From NCBI GenBank assembly GCA_009746045.1, contig RPFO01002156.1:1-32058 (forward strand): a stretch of 32,058 nt of DNA, given 5' to 3'. Every line of letters starts with the position of its first letter. Position 1 is the stretch's first letter. This document shows, one piece after another, positions 20,127 through 28,910 of the stretch. The position numbers and the translations under genes are program-made. Under the pieces are notes generated by a model. It was not told the DNA's origin and made no database searches. It worked only from the letters and a program-made list of their open reading frames with translations. The DNA comes from Mesostigma viride (taxonomy: Eukaryota > Streptophyta > Mesostigmatophyceae > Mesostigmatales > Mesostigmataceae).

Positions 20127-21594
20127 TTTGTGAGCTCACGCTCGTTCTATCTATGACCTGCGGAAGTCTCAAAGGGGGAGGGGAGGCCGCAGTAGACATT
20201 TCTGACTAGGTAGCCAGTACTAGGGGGGGGGTACGGTGTTGTGGGGGGGGGGGTACCGGGGACGGTACTGCGGACCGGGTCCAATTTGTGTTGTGGACCG
20301 GGGGCAGTCCTGTGGACCGGGGACGGCGCGGCGCCACTGGCCTGTTGGTCAGTGGGCTGGCGTCCGTCACCCCACCTACGACTAGGTAGACGGTGGATAC
20401 TTAGGGTTGTGGCGGGGCAACAACCACTCCTCTTTGCAGCTGTGTCGACGGCCCACTGACGGCGTGTGTGCACTGCTATGGCGGTGCCGAATGTAAATCA
20501 CAGCTATCGGCCTCCGAATTATCATTCGGGGCCTGGAAAATTTAGGGTTATGACGGCTGCGCGACGGGGGTCGGCAGCACCCCAAGAAACTGCCATTCGA
20601 AGTGCGGGCGGTAGCTGCCAGTGCCAGATTGTTTTATTTTTGCCCGCCGGCGTTGTACTCGCCACCCCGAGCTCGCGGGAGGGGTCTGGATAGACGCGGG
20701 AGTGACTCTTGATCGGACAGCTATGGCGGGGCAATAGTGGTGCTCGGGTGGTAACAGCTACAGGCGGAGGGGAATTACGTCCCAGGCAAGTTTCGTTGTG
20801 GATCACGTGCGCTGGGCCTGGCTAATGAATATCGTCAAGAATAGTGCATGAGCGCGCTATACGAGCATGGGAAGAAGGGGGAATCGAGCCCCCAGGCCAG
20901 CGCAGGAGCGGGAGGGCTGCAGCCCCAGCGCCAGGGGGGGCAGCATCCTAAACGGCCTAACATTTCTTCGTATTAAGTGAGGCGCAGCGGCCTGCGGCCA
21001 GGGCGGAATGGCGGGGTCGTTGCCGCGTAATTTAAGCGGGGACGAGTTGTTGGGACCGGAGGTGCACAGCGGGGAAGGGGAAGGATGTTAGGGCGGGGCG
21101 ATAGCGGATCCCAGACGCAGCTGCGTCATTGGGGTGCCGGGGGTGCTATGCCTGTGAAGAAAGGTGTAAAAAGAATTGCCGAAGCCTGCAGGGGTGGCTG
21201 CCGAGGGCAGTGCCCACATGGGTGAGAACCCCCCCGCAGTGGGGGGGTCCCTACGGGGATACTTTTGGCTTCCCCCTTGTATTGCCGCCTGGTTAATGAA
21301 GCACTGGTAGCGGCAGGGGACAAGGGGGGCGACGTGAAGTCTGGGCCATACGACAGCTTGCGGCCAAGTGGCCAGGTAGTGGGTGCGGGATGTTACAAAG
21401 CCCAGGTCCTCTTGACTGGCCCAGGTCCTTATGACTGGTATGATGTTTCGGCCCTTGTTGTGTGGCCTAGTTAGCTTAGAAACTGCAGATTCTTAGGTTA
21501 GCTCATGGCTTGGACGTGTGCCTAACACGCATTTGTAATAAATATGTTTCTCTGGCAGCCCCTCACTCCAATGGAACTAAAGCAGCAATTGGAT
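20127..21594 (+). mobile_element. Insertion element, full-length copy B
   Basis: 1,468 bp, preceded by satellite ...GTGTGTGTAC and starting TTTGTGAGCTCACG. It ends ...CAATTGGAT and is followed without a gap by copy C. It is the most diverged full-length copy: it has ATTTCTG where A, D and E have AGGTCTG near the left end, TACTGCGG for TACTGTGG, and scattered substitutions and indels relative to D. It carries the same palindrome at the left, the G-runs, the GGACCGGG triplication, the internal hairpin (weakened here) and the 3' hairpin. No intact gene. Confidence 0.78.
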
Positions 21595-22144
21595 TTTGTG
21601 AGCTCACGCTCGTTCTATCTATGACCTGCGGAAGTCTCAAAGGGGGAGGGGAGGCCGCAGTAGACATTTCTGACTAGGTAGCCAGTACTAGGGGGGGGGG
21701 TACGGTGTTGTGGGGGGGGGGGTACCGGGGACGGTACTGCGGACCGGGTCCAATTTGTGTTGTGGACCGGGGGCAGTCCTGTGGACCGGGGACGGCGCGG
21801 CGCCACTGGCCTGTTGGTCAGTGGGCTGGCGTCCGTCACCCCACCTACGACTAGGTAGACGGTGGATACTTAGGGTTGTGGCGGGGCAACAACCACTCCT
21901 CTTTGCAGCTCCCACCCACCCACCCTTGCTGCCAGACGGATGTTACAAAGCCCAGGTCCTCTTGACTGGCCCAGGTCCTTATGACTGGTATGATGTTTCG
22001 GCCCTTGTTGTGTGGCCTAGTTAGCTTAGAAACTGCAGATTCTTAGGTTAGCTCATGGCTTGGACGTGTGCCTAACACGCATTTGTAATAAATATGTTTC
22101 TCTGGCAGCCCCTCACTCCAATGGAACTAAAGCAGCAATTGGAT
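21595..22144 (+). mobile_element. Insertion element, internal-deletion copy C
   Basis: 550 bp. It has both element ends but lacks about 940 bp of the middle. The deletion junction, after CTCCTCTTTGCAGCT, carries 27 bp of filler (CCCACCCACCCACCC then TTGCTGCCAGAC) before GGATGTTACAAAGCCC. It follows B head to tail and is followed by satellite ATGTGTGTGCAG. Joined across both elements the satellite reads GTGTAC/ATGTGTG, a normal unit. Its SNPs agree with B, not with the identically deleted copy E. Confidence 0.78.
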
Positions 22145-25100
22145 ATGTGTGTGCAGTTGCCCCTTGCGTGCGCGGTGGATGTACGTGTGTGTGCAGCCGC
22201 CCCTTGCGTGCGCGGTGTAGGTACGTGTGTGTGCAGCCGCCCCAAGCGTGCGCGGTGTGTGTACGTGTGTGTGCAGTTGCCCCTTCCGTGCGCGGTGTGT
22301 GTACATGTGTGTGCAGTTGCCCCTTGCGTGCGCGGTGTATGTACATGTGTGTGCAGTTGCCCCTTGCGTGCGCGGTGGATGTACGTGTGTGTGCAGCCGC
22401 CCCGTGCGTGCATGGTGTGTGTACGTGTGTGTGCAGCAGCCCCTTGCGTGCGCGGTGTATGTACGTTTCTGTGCATGCCGGCCCTTGCGTGCATGGTGTA
22501 TGTACATGTGCTTGCAGCCGCCCCTTGCGTGCATGGTGTATGTACATGTGCTTGCACTGGCCCCGTGCGTGCGCGGTGTATGTACGTGTGTGCGCACTCG
22601 CCCCTTGCGTGCGCGGTGTATGTACGTGTGTGTGCAGCCGCCCCTTGCGTGCGCGGTGTATGTACATGTGTGTGCAGCCGCCCCTTGCGTGTGCGGTGGA
22701 TGTACATGTGCGGGCAGTTGCCCCTTGCGTGCGCGGTGTATGTACATGTGTTTGCACTCGCCCCTTGCGTGCATGGTGTATGTACATGTGTGTGCAGCCG
22801 CCCCTTGCGTGCATGGTGTATGTACATGTGCTTGCACTGGCCCCGTGCGTGCGCGGTGTATGTACGTGTGTGTGCAGCCGCCCCTTGCGTGCGCGGTGTA
22901 TGTACGTGTGTGCGCACTCGCCCCTTGCGTGCGCGGTGTAGGTACGTGTGTGTGCAGCCGCCCCTTGCGTGCGCGGTGTATGTACATGTGTGTGCATCCT
23001 TGTCCTTGCGTGCGCGGTGTATGTACATGTGTTTGCACTCGCCCCTTGCGTGCGCGGTGTATGTACATGTGTGTGCAGCCGCCCCTTGCGTGCATGGTTT
23101 ATGTACATGTGTGTGCAGTCGCCCCGTGCGTGCGCAGTGTATGTACGTGTGTGTGCAGCCGCCCCTTGCGTGCGTGGTGTGTGTACATGTGAGTGCAGCC
23201 GCCCCTTGCGTGCATGGTGTATGTACATGTGTGTGCAGCCGCCCCTTGCGTGCGCGGTGGATGTACATGTGTGTGCAGCCGAACCTTGCGTGCATGGTGT
23301 GTGTACCTGTGCGTGAAGTCGCTCCTTGCGTGCATGGTGTGTGTACGTGTGTGTGCAGCCGCCCCTTGCGTGCATGGTGTATGTACATGTGAGTGCCGTT
23401 GCCCCTTGCGTGCGCGGTGTATGTACGTGTGTGTGCAGCCGTCCCTTAATTGCGTGCGCGGTGTGTGTACGTGTGTGTGCACTCGCCCCTTGCGTGCGCG
23501 GTGTATGTACGTGTGTGCAGCCGCCCCTTGCGTGCGCGGTGTATGCCAGTGTGTGTGCATGCCGGCCCTTGCGTGCAAGGTGTGTGTAAGTGTGTGTGCA
23601 GCCCCTTGCGTGCATGGTGTATGTACGTGTGTGTGCAGCTCACCCTTGCGTGCGCGGTGTGTGTACGTGTGTGTGCAGCCGCCCCGTGGTTGCGCGGTGT
23701 ATGTACATGTGTGTGCAGTTGCCCCTTGCGTGCGCGGTGTATGTACGTGTGTGTGCAGCCGCCCCTTGCGTGCGCGGTGTAGGTACGTGTGTGTGCAGCC
23801 GCCCCAAGCGTGCGCGGTGTGTGTACATGTGTGTGCAGTTGCCCCTTGCGTGCGCGGTGTATGTACGTGTGTGTGCAGCCGCCCCGTGGTTGCGCGGTGT
23901 ATGTACATGTGTGTGCAGTTGCCCCTTGCGTGCGCGGTGTATGTACGTGTGTGTGCAGCCGCCCCTTGCGTGCGCGGTGTAGGTACGTGTGTGTGCAGCC
24001 GCCCCAAGCGTGCGCGGTGTGTGTACATGTGTGTGCAGTTGCCCCTTGCGTGCGCGGTGTGTGTACGTGTGTGTGCAGCCGCCCCTTGCGTGCGCGGTGG
24101 ATGTACGTGTGTGTGCAGTTGCCCCTTGCGTGCGCGGTGGATGTACGTGTGTGTGCAGCCGGCCCTTGCGTGCGCGGTGTGTGTACATGTGAGTGCAGCT
24201 GCCCCAAGCGTGCGCGGTGTGTGTACATGTGTGTGCAGTTGCCCCTTGCGTGCGCGGTGGATGTACGTGTGTGTGCAGCCGCCCCTTGCGTGCGCGGTGT
24301 AGGTACGTGTGTGTGCAGCCGCCCCAAGCGTGCGCGGTGTGTGTACGTGTGTGTGCAGTTGCCCCTTCCGTGCGCGGTGTGTGTACATGTGTGTGCAGTT
24401 GCCCCTTGCGTGCGCGGTGTATGTACATGTGTGTGCAGTTGCCCCTTGCGTGCGCGGTGTATGTACGTGTGTGTGCAGCCGCCCCTTGCGTGCGCGGTGT
24501 AGGTACGTGTGTGTGCAGCCGCCCCAAGCGTGCGCGGTGTGTGTACATGTGTGTGCAGTTGCCCCTTGCGTGCGCGGTGTGTGTACGTGTGTGTGCAGCC
24601 GCCCCTTGCGTGCGCGGTGGATGTACGTGTGTGTGCAGTTGCCCCTTGCGTGCGCGGTGGATGTACGTGTGTGTGCAGCCGCCCCTTGCGTGCGCGGTGT
24701 GTGTACATGTGAGTGCAGCTGCCCCAAGCGTGCGCGGTGTGTGTACATGTGTGTGCAGTTGCCCCTTGCGTGCGCGGTGGATGTACGTGTGTGTGCAGCC
24801 GCCCCTTGCGTGCGCGGTGTAGGTACGTGTGTGTGCAGCCGCCCCAAGCGTGCGCGGTGTGTGTACGTGTGTGTGCAGTTGCCCCTTGCGTGCGCGGTGT
24901 GTGTACATGTGTGTGCAGTTGCCCCTTGCGTGCGCGGTGTATGTACGTGTGTGTGCAGCCGGCCCTTGCGTGCGCGGTGTGTGTACATGTGAGTGCAGCT
25001 GCCCCAAGCGTGCGCGGTGTGTGTACATGTGTGTGCAGTTGCCCCTTGCGTGCGCGGTGGATGTACGTGTGTGTGCATGCCGGCAATTGCGTGCATGGTG

Positions 25101-26898
25101 TGTGTACGTGTGTGTGCAGCCGCCCCTTGCGTGCGCGGTGTGTGTACGTGTGTGTGCAGCCGGCCCTTGCGTGCGCGGTGTGTGTACATGTGAGTGCAGC
25201 TGCCCCAAGCGTGCGCGGTATGTGTACGTGTGTGTGCAGCCGGCCCTTGCGTGCGCGGTGGATGTACATGTGTGTGCAGTCGCCCCTTGCGTGCGCGGTG
25301 TGTGTACATGTGAGTGCAGCTGCCCCAAGCGTGCGCGGTGTATGTACGTGTGTGTGCAGCCGCCCCGTGGTTGCGCGGTGTATGTACATGTGTGTGCAGT
25401 TGCCCCTTGCGTGCGCGGTGTATGTACGTGTGTGTGCAGCCGGCCCTTGCGTGCGCGGTGTAGGTACGTGTGTGTGCAGCCGCCCCAAGCGTGCGCGGTG
25501 TGTGTACATGTGTGTGCAGTTGCCCCTTGCGTGCGCGGTGTGTGTACGTGTGTGTGCAGCCGCCCCTTGCGTGCGCGGTGGATGTACGTGTGTGTGCAGT
25601 TGCCCCTTGCGTGCGCGGTGGATGTACGGGTGTGTGCAGCCGCCCCAAGCGTGCGCGGTGTGTGTACATGTGTGTGCAGTTGCCCCTTGCGTGCGCGGTG
25701 TGTGTACGTGTGTGTGCAGCCGCCCCTTGCGTGCGCGGTGGATGTACGTGTGTGTGCAGTTGCCCCTTGCGTGCGCGGTGTGTGTACGTGTGTGTGCAGC
25801 CGCCCCTTGCGTGCGCGGTGTGTGTACATGTGAGTGCAGCTGCCCCAAGCGTGCGCGGTGTGTGTACATGTGTGTGCAGTTGCCCCTTGCGTGCGCGGTG
25901 GATGTACGTGTGTGTGCAGTTGCCCCTTGCGTGCGCGGTGTAGGTACGTGTGTGTGCAGCCGCCCCAAGCGTGCGCGGTGTGTGTACGTGTGTGTGCAGT
26001 TGCCCCTTGCGTGCGCGGTGTGTGTACATGTGTGTGCAGTTGCCCCTTGCGTGCGCGGTGTATGTACGTGTGTGTGCAGCCGGCCCTTGCGTGCGCGGTG
26101 TGTGTACATGTGAGTGCAGCTGCCCCAAGCGTGCGCGGTGTGTGTACATGTGTGTGCAGTTGCCCCTTGCGTGCGCGGTGGATGTACGTGTGTGTGCATG
26201 CCGGCAATTGCGTGCATGGTGTGTGTACGTGTGTGTGCAGCCGCCCCTTGCGTGCGCGGTGTAGGTACGTGTGTGTGCAGCCGCCCCAAGCGTGCGCGGT
26301 GTGTGTACATGTGTGTGCAGTTGCCCCTTGCGTGCGCGGTGTGTGTACGTGTGTGTGCAGCCGCCCCTTGCGTGCGCGGTGGATGTACGTGTGTGTGCAG
26401 TTGCCCCTTGCGTGCGCGGTGGATGTACGTGTGTGTGCAGCCGGCCCTTGCGTGCGCGGTGTGTGTACATGTGAGTGCAGCTGCCCCAAGCGTGCGCGGT
26501 GTGTGTACATGTGTGTGCAGTTGCCCCTTGCGTGCGCGGTGGATGTACGTGTGTGTGCAGCCGCCCCTTGCGTGCGCGGTGTAGGTACGTGTGTGTGCAG
26601 CCGCCCCAAGCGTGCGCGGTGTGTGTACGTGTGTGTGCAGTTGCCCCTTGCGTGCGCGGTGTGTGTACATGTGTGTGCAGTTGCCCCTTGCGTGCGCGGT
26701 GTGTGTACATGTGTGTGCAGCCGCCCAACAGTATGTACATGTGAGTGCCGTCGCCCCTTGCGTGCATTGTGTGTGTAAGTGTGTGTGCAGCAGCCCCTTG
26801 CGTGCATGGTGGATGTACATGTGTGTGCGGCCGCCCCTTGCGTGCGCGGTGGATGTACGTTTGTGTGCAGTCGCCCCTTGCGTGCATTGTATGTGTAC
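22145..26898. repeat. Satellite block S3 (about 119 copies)
   Basis: It starts with a short family II piece (to about 22,390), changes to family I (matching S1 from about 4,690, offset 17,698), then returns to family II at the marker CCGTCCCTTAATTGCG (23,444). From about 23,517 to 26,115 it matches S1 10,252-12,850 at a constant offset of 13,265 bp with few substitutions (for example GCGGTATGTG near 25,215 and GTACGGGTG near 25,625). Past 26,700 a few degenerate units (CGCCCAACAGTATG, GTGCGGCCGCC) precede element D. Confidence 0.97.
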
Positions 26899-26901
26899 TT
26901 T

Positions 26902-26911
26902 GTGAGCTCAC
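26902..26911. other. Left-end palindrome of element D
   Basis: GTGAGCTCAC is a perfect 10-bp palindrome three bases inside the element's left terminus (TTT). All five copies keep it unchanged, including the deletion derivatives, which fits a role in end recognition. Role is inferred from position and conservation only. Confidence 0.55.
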
Positions 26912-26994
26912 GCTCGTTCTATCTATGACCTGCGGAAGTCTCAAAGGGGGAGGGGAGGCCGCAGTAGACAGGTCTGACTAGGTAGCCAGTACTA

Positions 26995-27100
26995 GGGGGG
27001 GGGGTACGGTGTTGTGGGGGGGGGGGGTACCGGGGACGGTACTGTGGACCGGGTCCAATTTGTGTTGTGGACCGGGGGCAGTCCTGTGGACCGGGGACGG
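26995..27100 (+). other. G-run tract and GGACCGGG triplication
   Basis: G10 at 26995-27004 and G12 at 27016-27027 are followed by GGTACCGGGGACGG and three TGTGGACCGGG motifs at 27043, 27066 and 27085. The long G-runs could form G-quadruplexes on this strand. The run lengths differ among the five copies (9 to 12), as expected of homopolymer slippage or sequencing error. Confidence 0.7.
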
Positions 27101-27282
27101 CGCGGCGCCACTGGCCGGTTGGTCAGTGGGCTGGCGTCCGTCACCCCACCTACGACTAGGTAGACGGTGGATACTTAGGGTTGTGGCGGGGCAACAACCA
27201 CTCCTCTTTGCAGCTGTGTCGACGGCCCACTGACGGCGTGTGTGCACTGCTATGGCGGTGCCGAATGTAAATCACAGCTACC

Positions 27283-27308
27283 GGCCTCCGAATTATTATT
27301 CGGGGGCC
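27283..27308 (+). other. Perfect hairpin with T-rich tail inside element D
   Basis: GGCCTCCGAAT, loop TATT, ATTCGGGGGCC: 11 base pairs with one G-T wobble, followed by TGTTTTATTT. It has the form of an intrinsic transcription terminator or a stable RNA 3' end. Copy A keeps the stem exactly. Copy B has one G fewer and a changed loop, leaving a bulged T, and its tail is no longer T-rich. Confidence 0.6.
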
Positions 27309-27883
27309 TGTTTTATTTAAGGTTATGACGGCTGCGCGACGGGGGTCGGCAGCACCCCAATAACTTGCCGTTCGAAGTGCAGGCGGTAGCTGCCAGTGCC
27401 AGATTGTTTTATTTCTGCTGCGTTGTACTCGCCACCCCGGGCTCGCGGGAGGGGTCTGGATAGACGCGGGAGTGACTCTTGATCGGACAACTAAAGCGGG
27501 GCAGTCGTGGTGCTAGGGTGGCAACAGCTACAGGCGGAGGGGGAATACGCCGCAGGCAAGTTCGTGGTGTATCGTATGTGCTGGGCCTGGCTAATGAATA
27601 TCGTCAAGAATAGTGCATGAGCGCGCTATACGAGCATGGGAAGAAGGGGGAATCGAGCCCCCAGGCCAGCATAGGAGCGGGGTGGCTGCAGCCCCAGCGC
27701 CAGGGGGGGCAGCACCCTAAACAGCCTAACATTTCCTCGTGCCAAGTGAGGCGACAGCGGCCGGCGGCCAGCGCGGAATGGTGGGGTCGTTGCCGCGTAA
27801 TTTAAGCGGGGACGAGTTGTTGGGACTGACGGTGCACAGCGGGGAAGGGGAAGGATGTTAGGGCGGGGCGATAGCGGATCCCA

Positions 27884-27897
27884 GACGCAGCTGCGTC
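27884..27897. other. 14-bp perfect palindrome in element D
   Basis: GACGCAGCTGCGTC reads the same on both strands. It is also intact in copies A and B and is absent from C and E because of their deletion. Confidence 0.6.
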
Positions 27898-28167
27898 ATT
27901 GGGGTGCCGGGGGTGCTATGCCTGTGAAGAAAGGTGTACAAAGAATTGCCGAGCCTGCAGGGGTGGCTGCCGAGGGCAGTGCCCATATGGGTGAGAACCC
28001 CCCCGAGTGGGGGGTCCCTACGGGGATACTTTTGGCTTCCCCCTTGTATTGCCGCCTGGTTAATGAAGCACTGGTAGCGGCAGGGGACAAGGGGGGCGAC
28101 GAGAAGTCTGGGCCATACGACAGCTTGCGGCCAAGTGGCCAGGTAGTGGGTGCGGGATGTTACAAAG

Positions 28168-28205
28168 CCCAGGTCCTCTTGACTGGCCCAGGTCCTTATG
28201 ACTGG
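28168..28205 (+). repeat. 19-bp tandem repeat in element D
   Basis: CCCAGGTCCTCTTGACTGG followed directly by CCCAGGTCCTTATGACTGG, two mismatches. It is present in all five copies because it lies to the right of the deletion found in C and E. Confidence 0.9.
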
Positions 28206-28333
28206 TATGATGTTTCGGCCCTTGTTGTGTGGCCTAGTTAGCTTAGAAACTGCAGATTCTTAGGTTAGCTAATGGCTTGGACGTGTGCCTAACACGTATT
28301 TGTAATAAACATGTTTCTCTGGCAGCCCCTCAC

Positions 28334-28360
28334 TCCAATGGAACTAAAGCAGCAATTGGA
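28334..28360. other. Right-end hairpin of element D
   Basis: TCCAAT (28334-28339) pairs with ATTGGA (28355-28360) around a 15-nt loop, one base from the element terminus. It is identical in all copies. With the left palindrome it gives both ends a subterminal foldback structure instead of terminal inverted repeats. Confidence 0.55.
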
Positions 28361-28361
28361 T

Positions 28362-28910
28362 TTTGTGAGCTCACGCTCGTTCTATCTATGACCTGCGGAA
28401 GTCTCAAAGGGGGAGGGGAGGCCGCAGTAGACAGGTCTGACTAGGTAGCCAGTACTAGGGGGGGGGGTACGGTGTTGTGGGGGGGGGGTACCGGGGACGG
28501 TACTGTGGACCGGGTCCAATTTGTGTTGTGGACCGGGGGCAGTCCTGTGGACCGGGGACGGCGCGGCGCCACTGGCCGGTTGGTCAGTGGGCTGGCGTCC
28601 GTCACCCCACCTACGACTAGGTAGACGGTGGATACTTAGGGTTGTGGCGGGGCAACAACCACTCCTCTTTGCAGCTCCCACCCACCCACCCTTGCTGCCA
28701 GACGGATGTTACAAAGCCCAGGTCCTCTTGACTGGCCCAGGTCCTTATGACTGGTATGATGTTTCGGCCCTTGTTGTGTGGCCTAGTTAGCTTAGAAACT
28801 GCAGATTCTTAGGTTAGCTAATGGCTTGGACGTGTGCCTAACACGTATTTGTAATAAACATGTTTCTCTGGCAGCCCCTCACTCCAATGGAACTAAAGCA
28901 GCAATTGGAT
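28362..28910 (+). mobile_element. Insertion element, internal-deletion copy E
   Basis: 549 bp, with the same deletion and the same 27-bp filler as copy C: relative to D, bases 27216-28154 are replaced. It follows D head to tail (GGAT/TTTGTG) and is followed by satellite GTGTGTGTGCATGCC. Across D and E the satellite joins as GTGTAC/GTGTGTG, a normal unit. At every diagnostic site I compared it matches D and differs from C. Confidence 0.78.

Larger units (their letters stand above)
27855..28241 (+). pseudogene. Weak 128-codon frame inside element D, function unknown
   Basis: ATG at 27855 to TAG at 28239-28241. The C-terminal half (SGQVVGAGCYKAQ, GPGPYDWYDVSALVV) has a protein-like composition. 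Copies A and B carry frame-changing indels in the middle of this frame, so it is not maintained as a gene across the family. The last part lies partly in the 19-bp tandem repeat. No family is recognised. It may be a remnant of a captured exon or a chance frame. Confidence 0.15.
26899..28361 (+). mobile_element. Insertion element, full-length copy D (reference copy)
   Basis: 1,463 bp, preceded by ...ATGTGTAC and starting TTTGTGAGCTCACG; ends ...GCAGCAATTGGAT and runs directly into copy E. In order it contains the left palindrome (26902-26911), G-runs of 10 and 12, three TGTGGACCGGG motifs, a hairpin followed by a T-rich tract (27283-27308), the palindrome GACGCAGCTGCGTC (27884-27897), a weak 128-codon frame (27855-28241), a 19-bp tandem repeat (28168-28205) and the right hairpin (28334-28360). 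I see no transposase, reverse transcriptase, poly-A tail or terminal inverted repeat. It could be a Helitron-, IS200/IS605- or recombinase-type non-autonomous element, or a repeat of unknown origin. Confidence 0.78.

Noticed and set aside
21905-21960. Copies C and E as spliced (intron-less) retrocopies of B and D
   Set aside because: The missing segment is replaced by 27 bp of new sequence, which splicing cannot produce.
26899-28361. Retrotransposon or LTR origin for the elements
   Set aside because: No long terminal repeats, primer-binding site, poly-A tail, target-site duplication or reverse transcriptase fragment could be seen.
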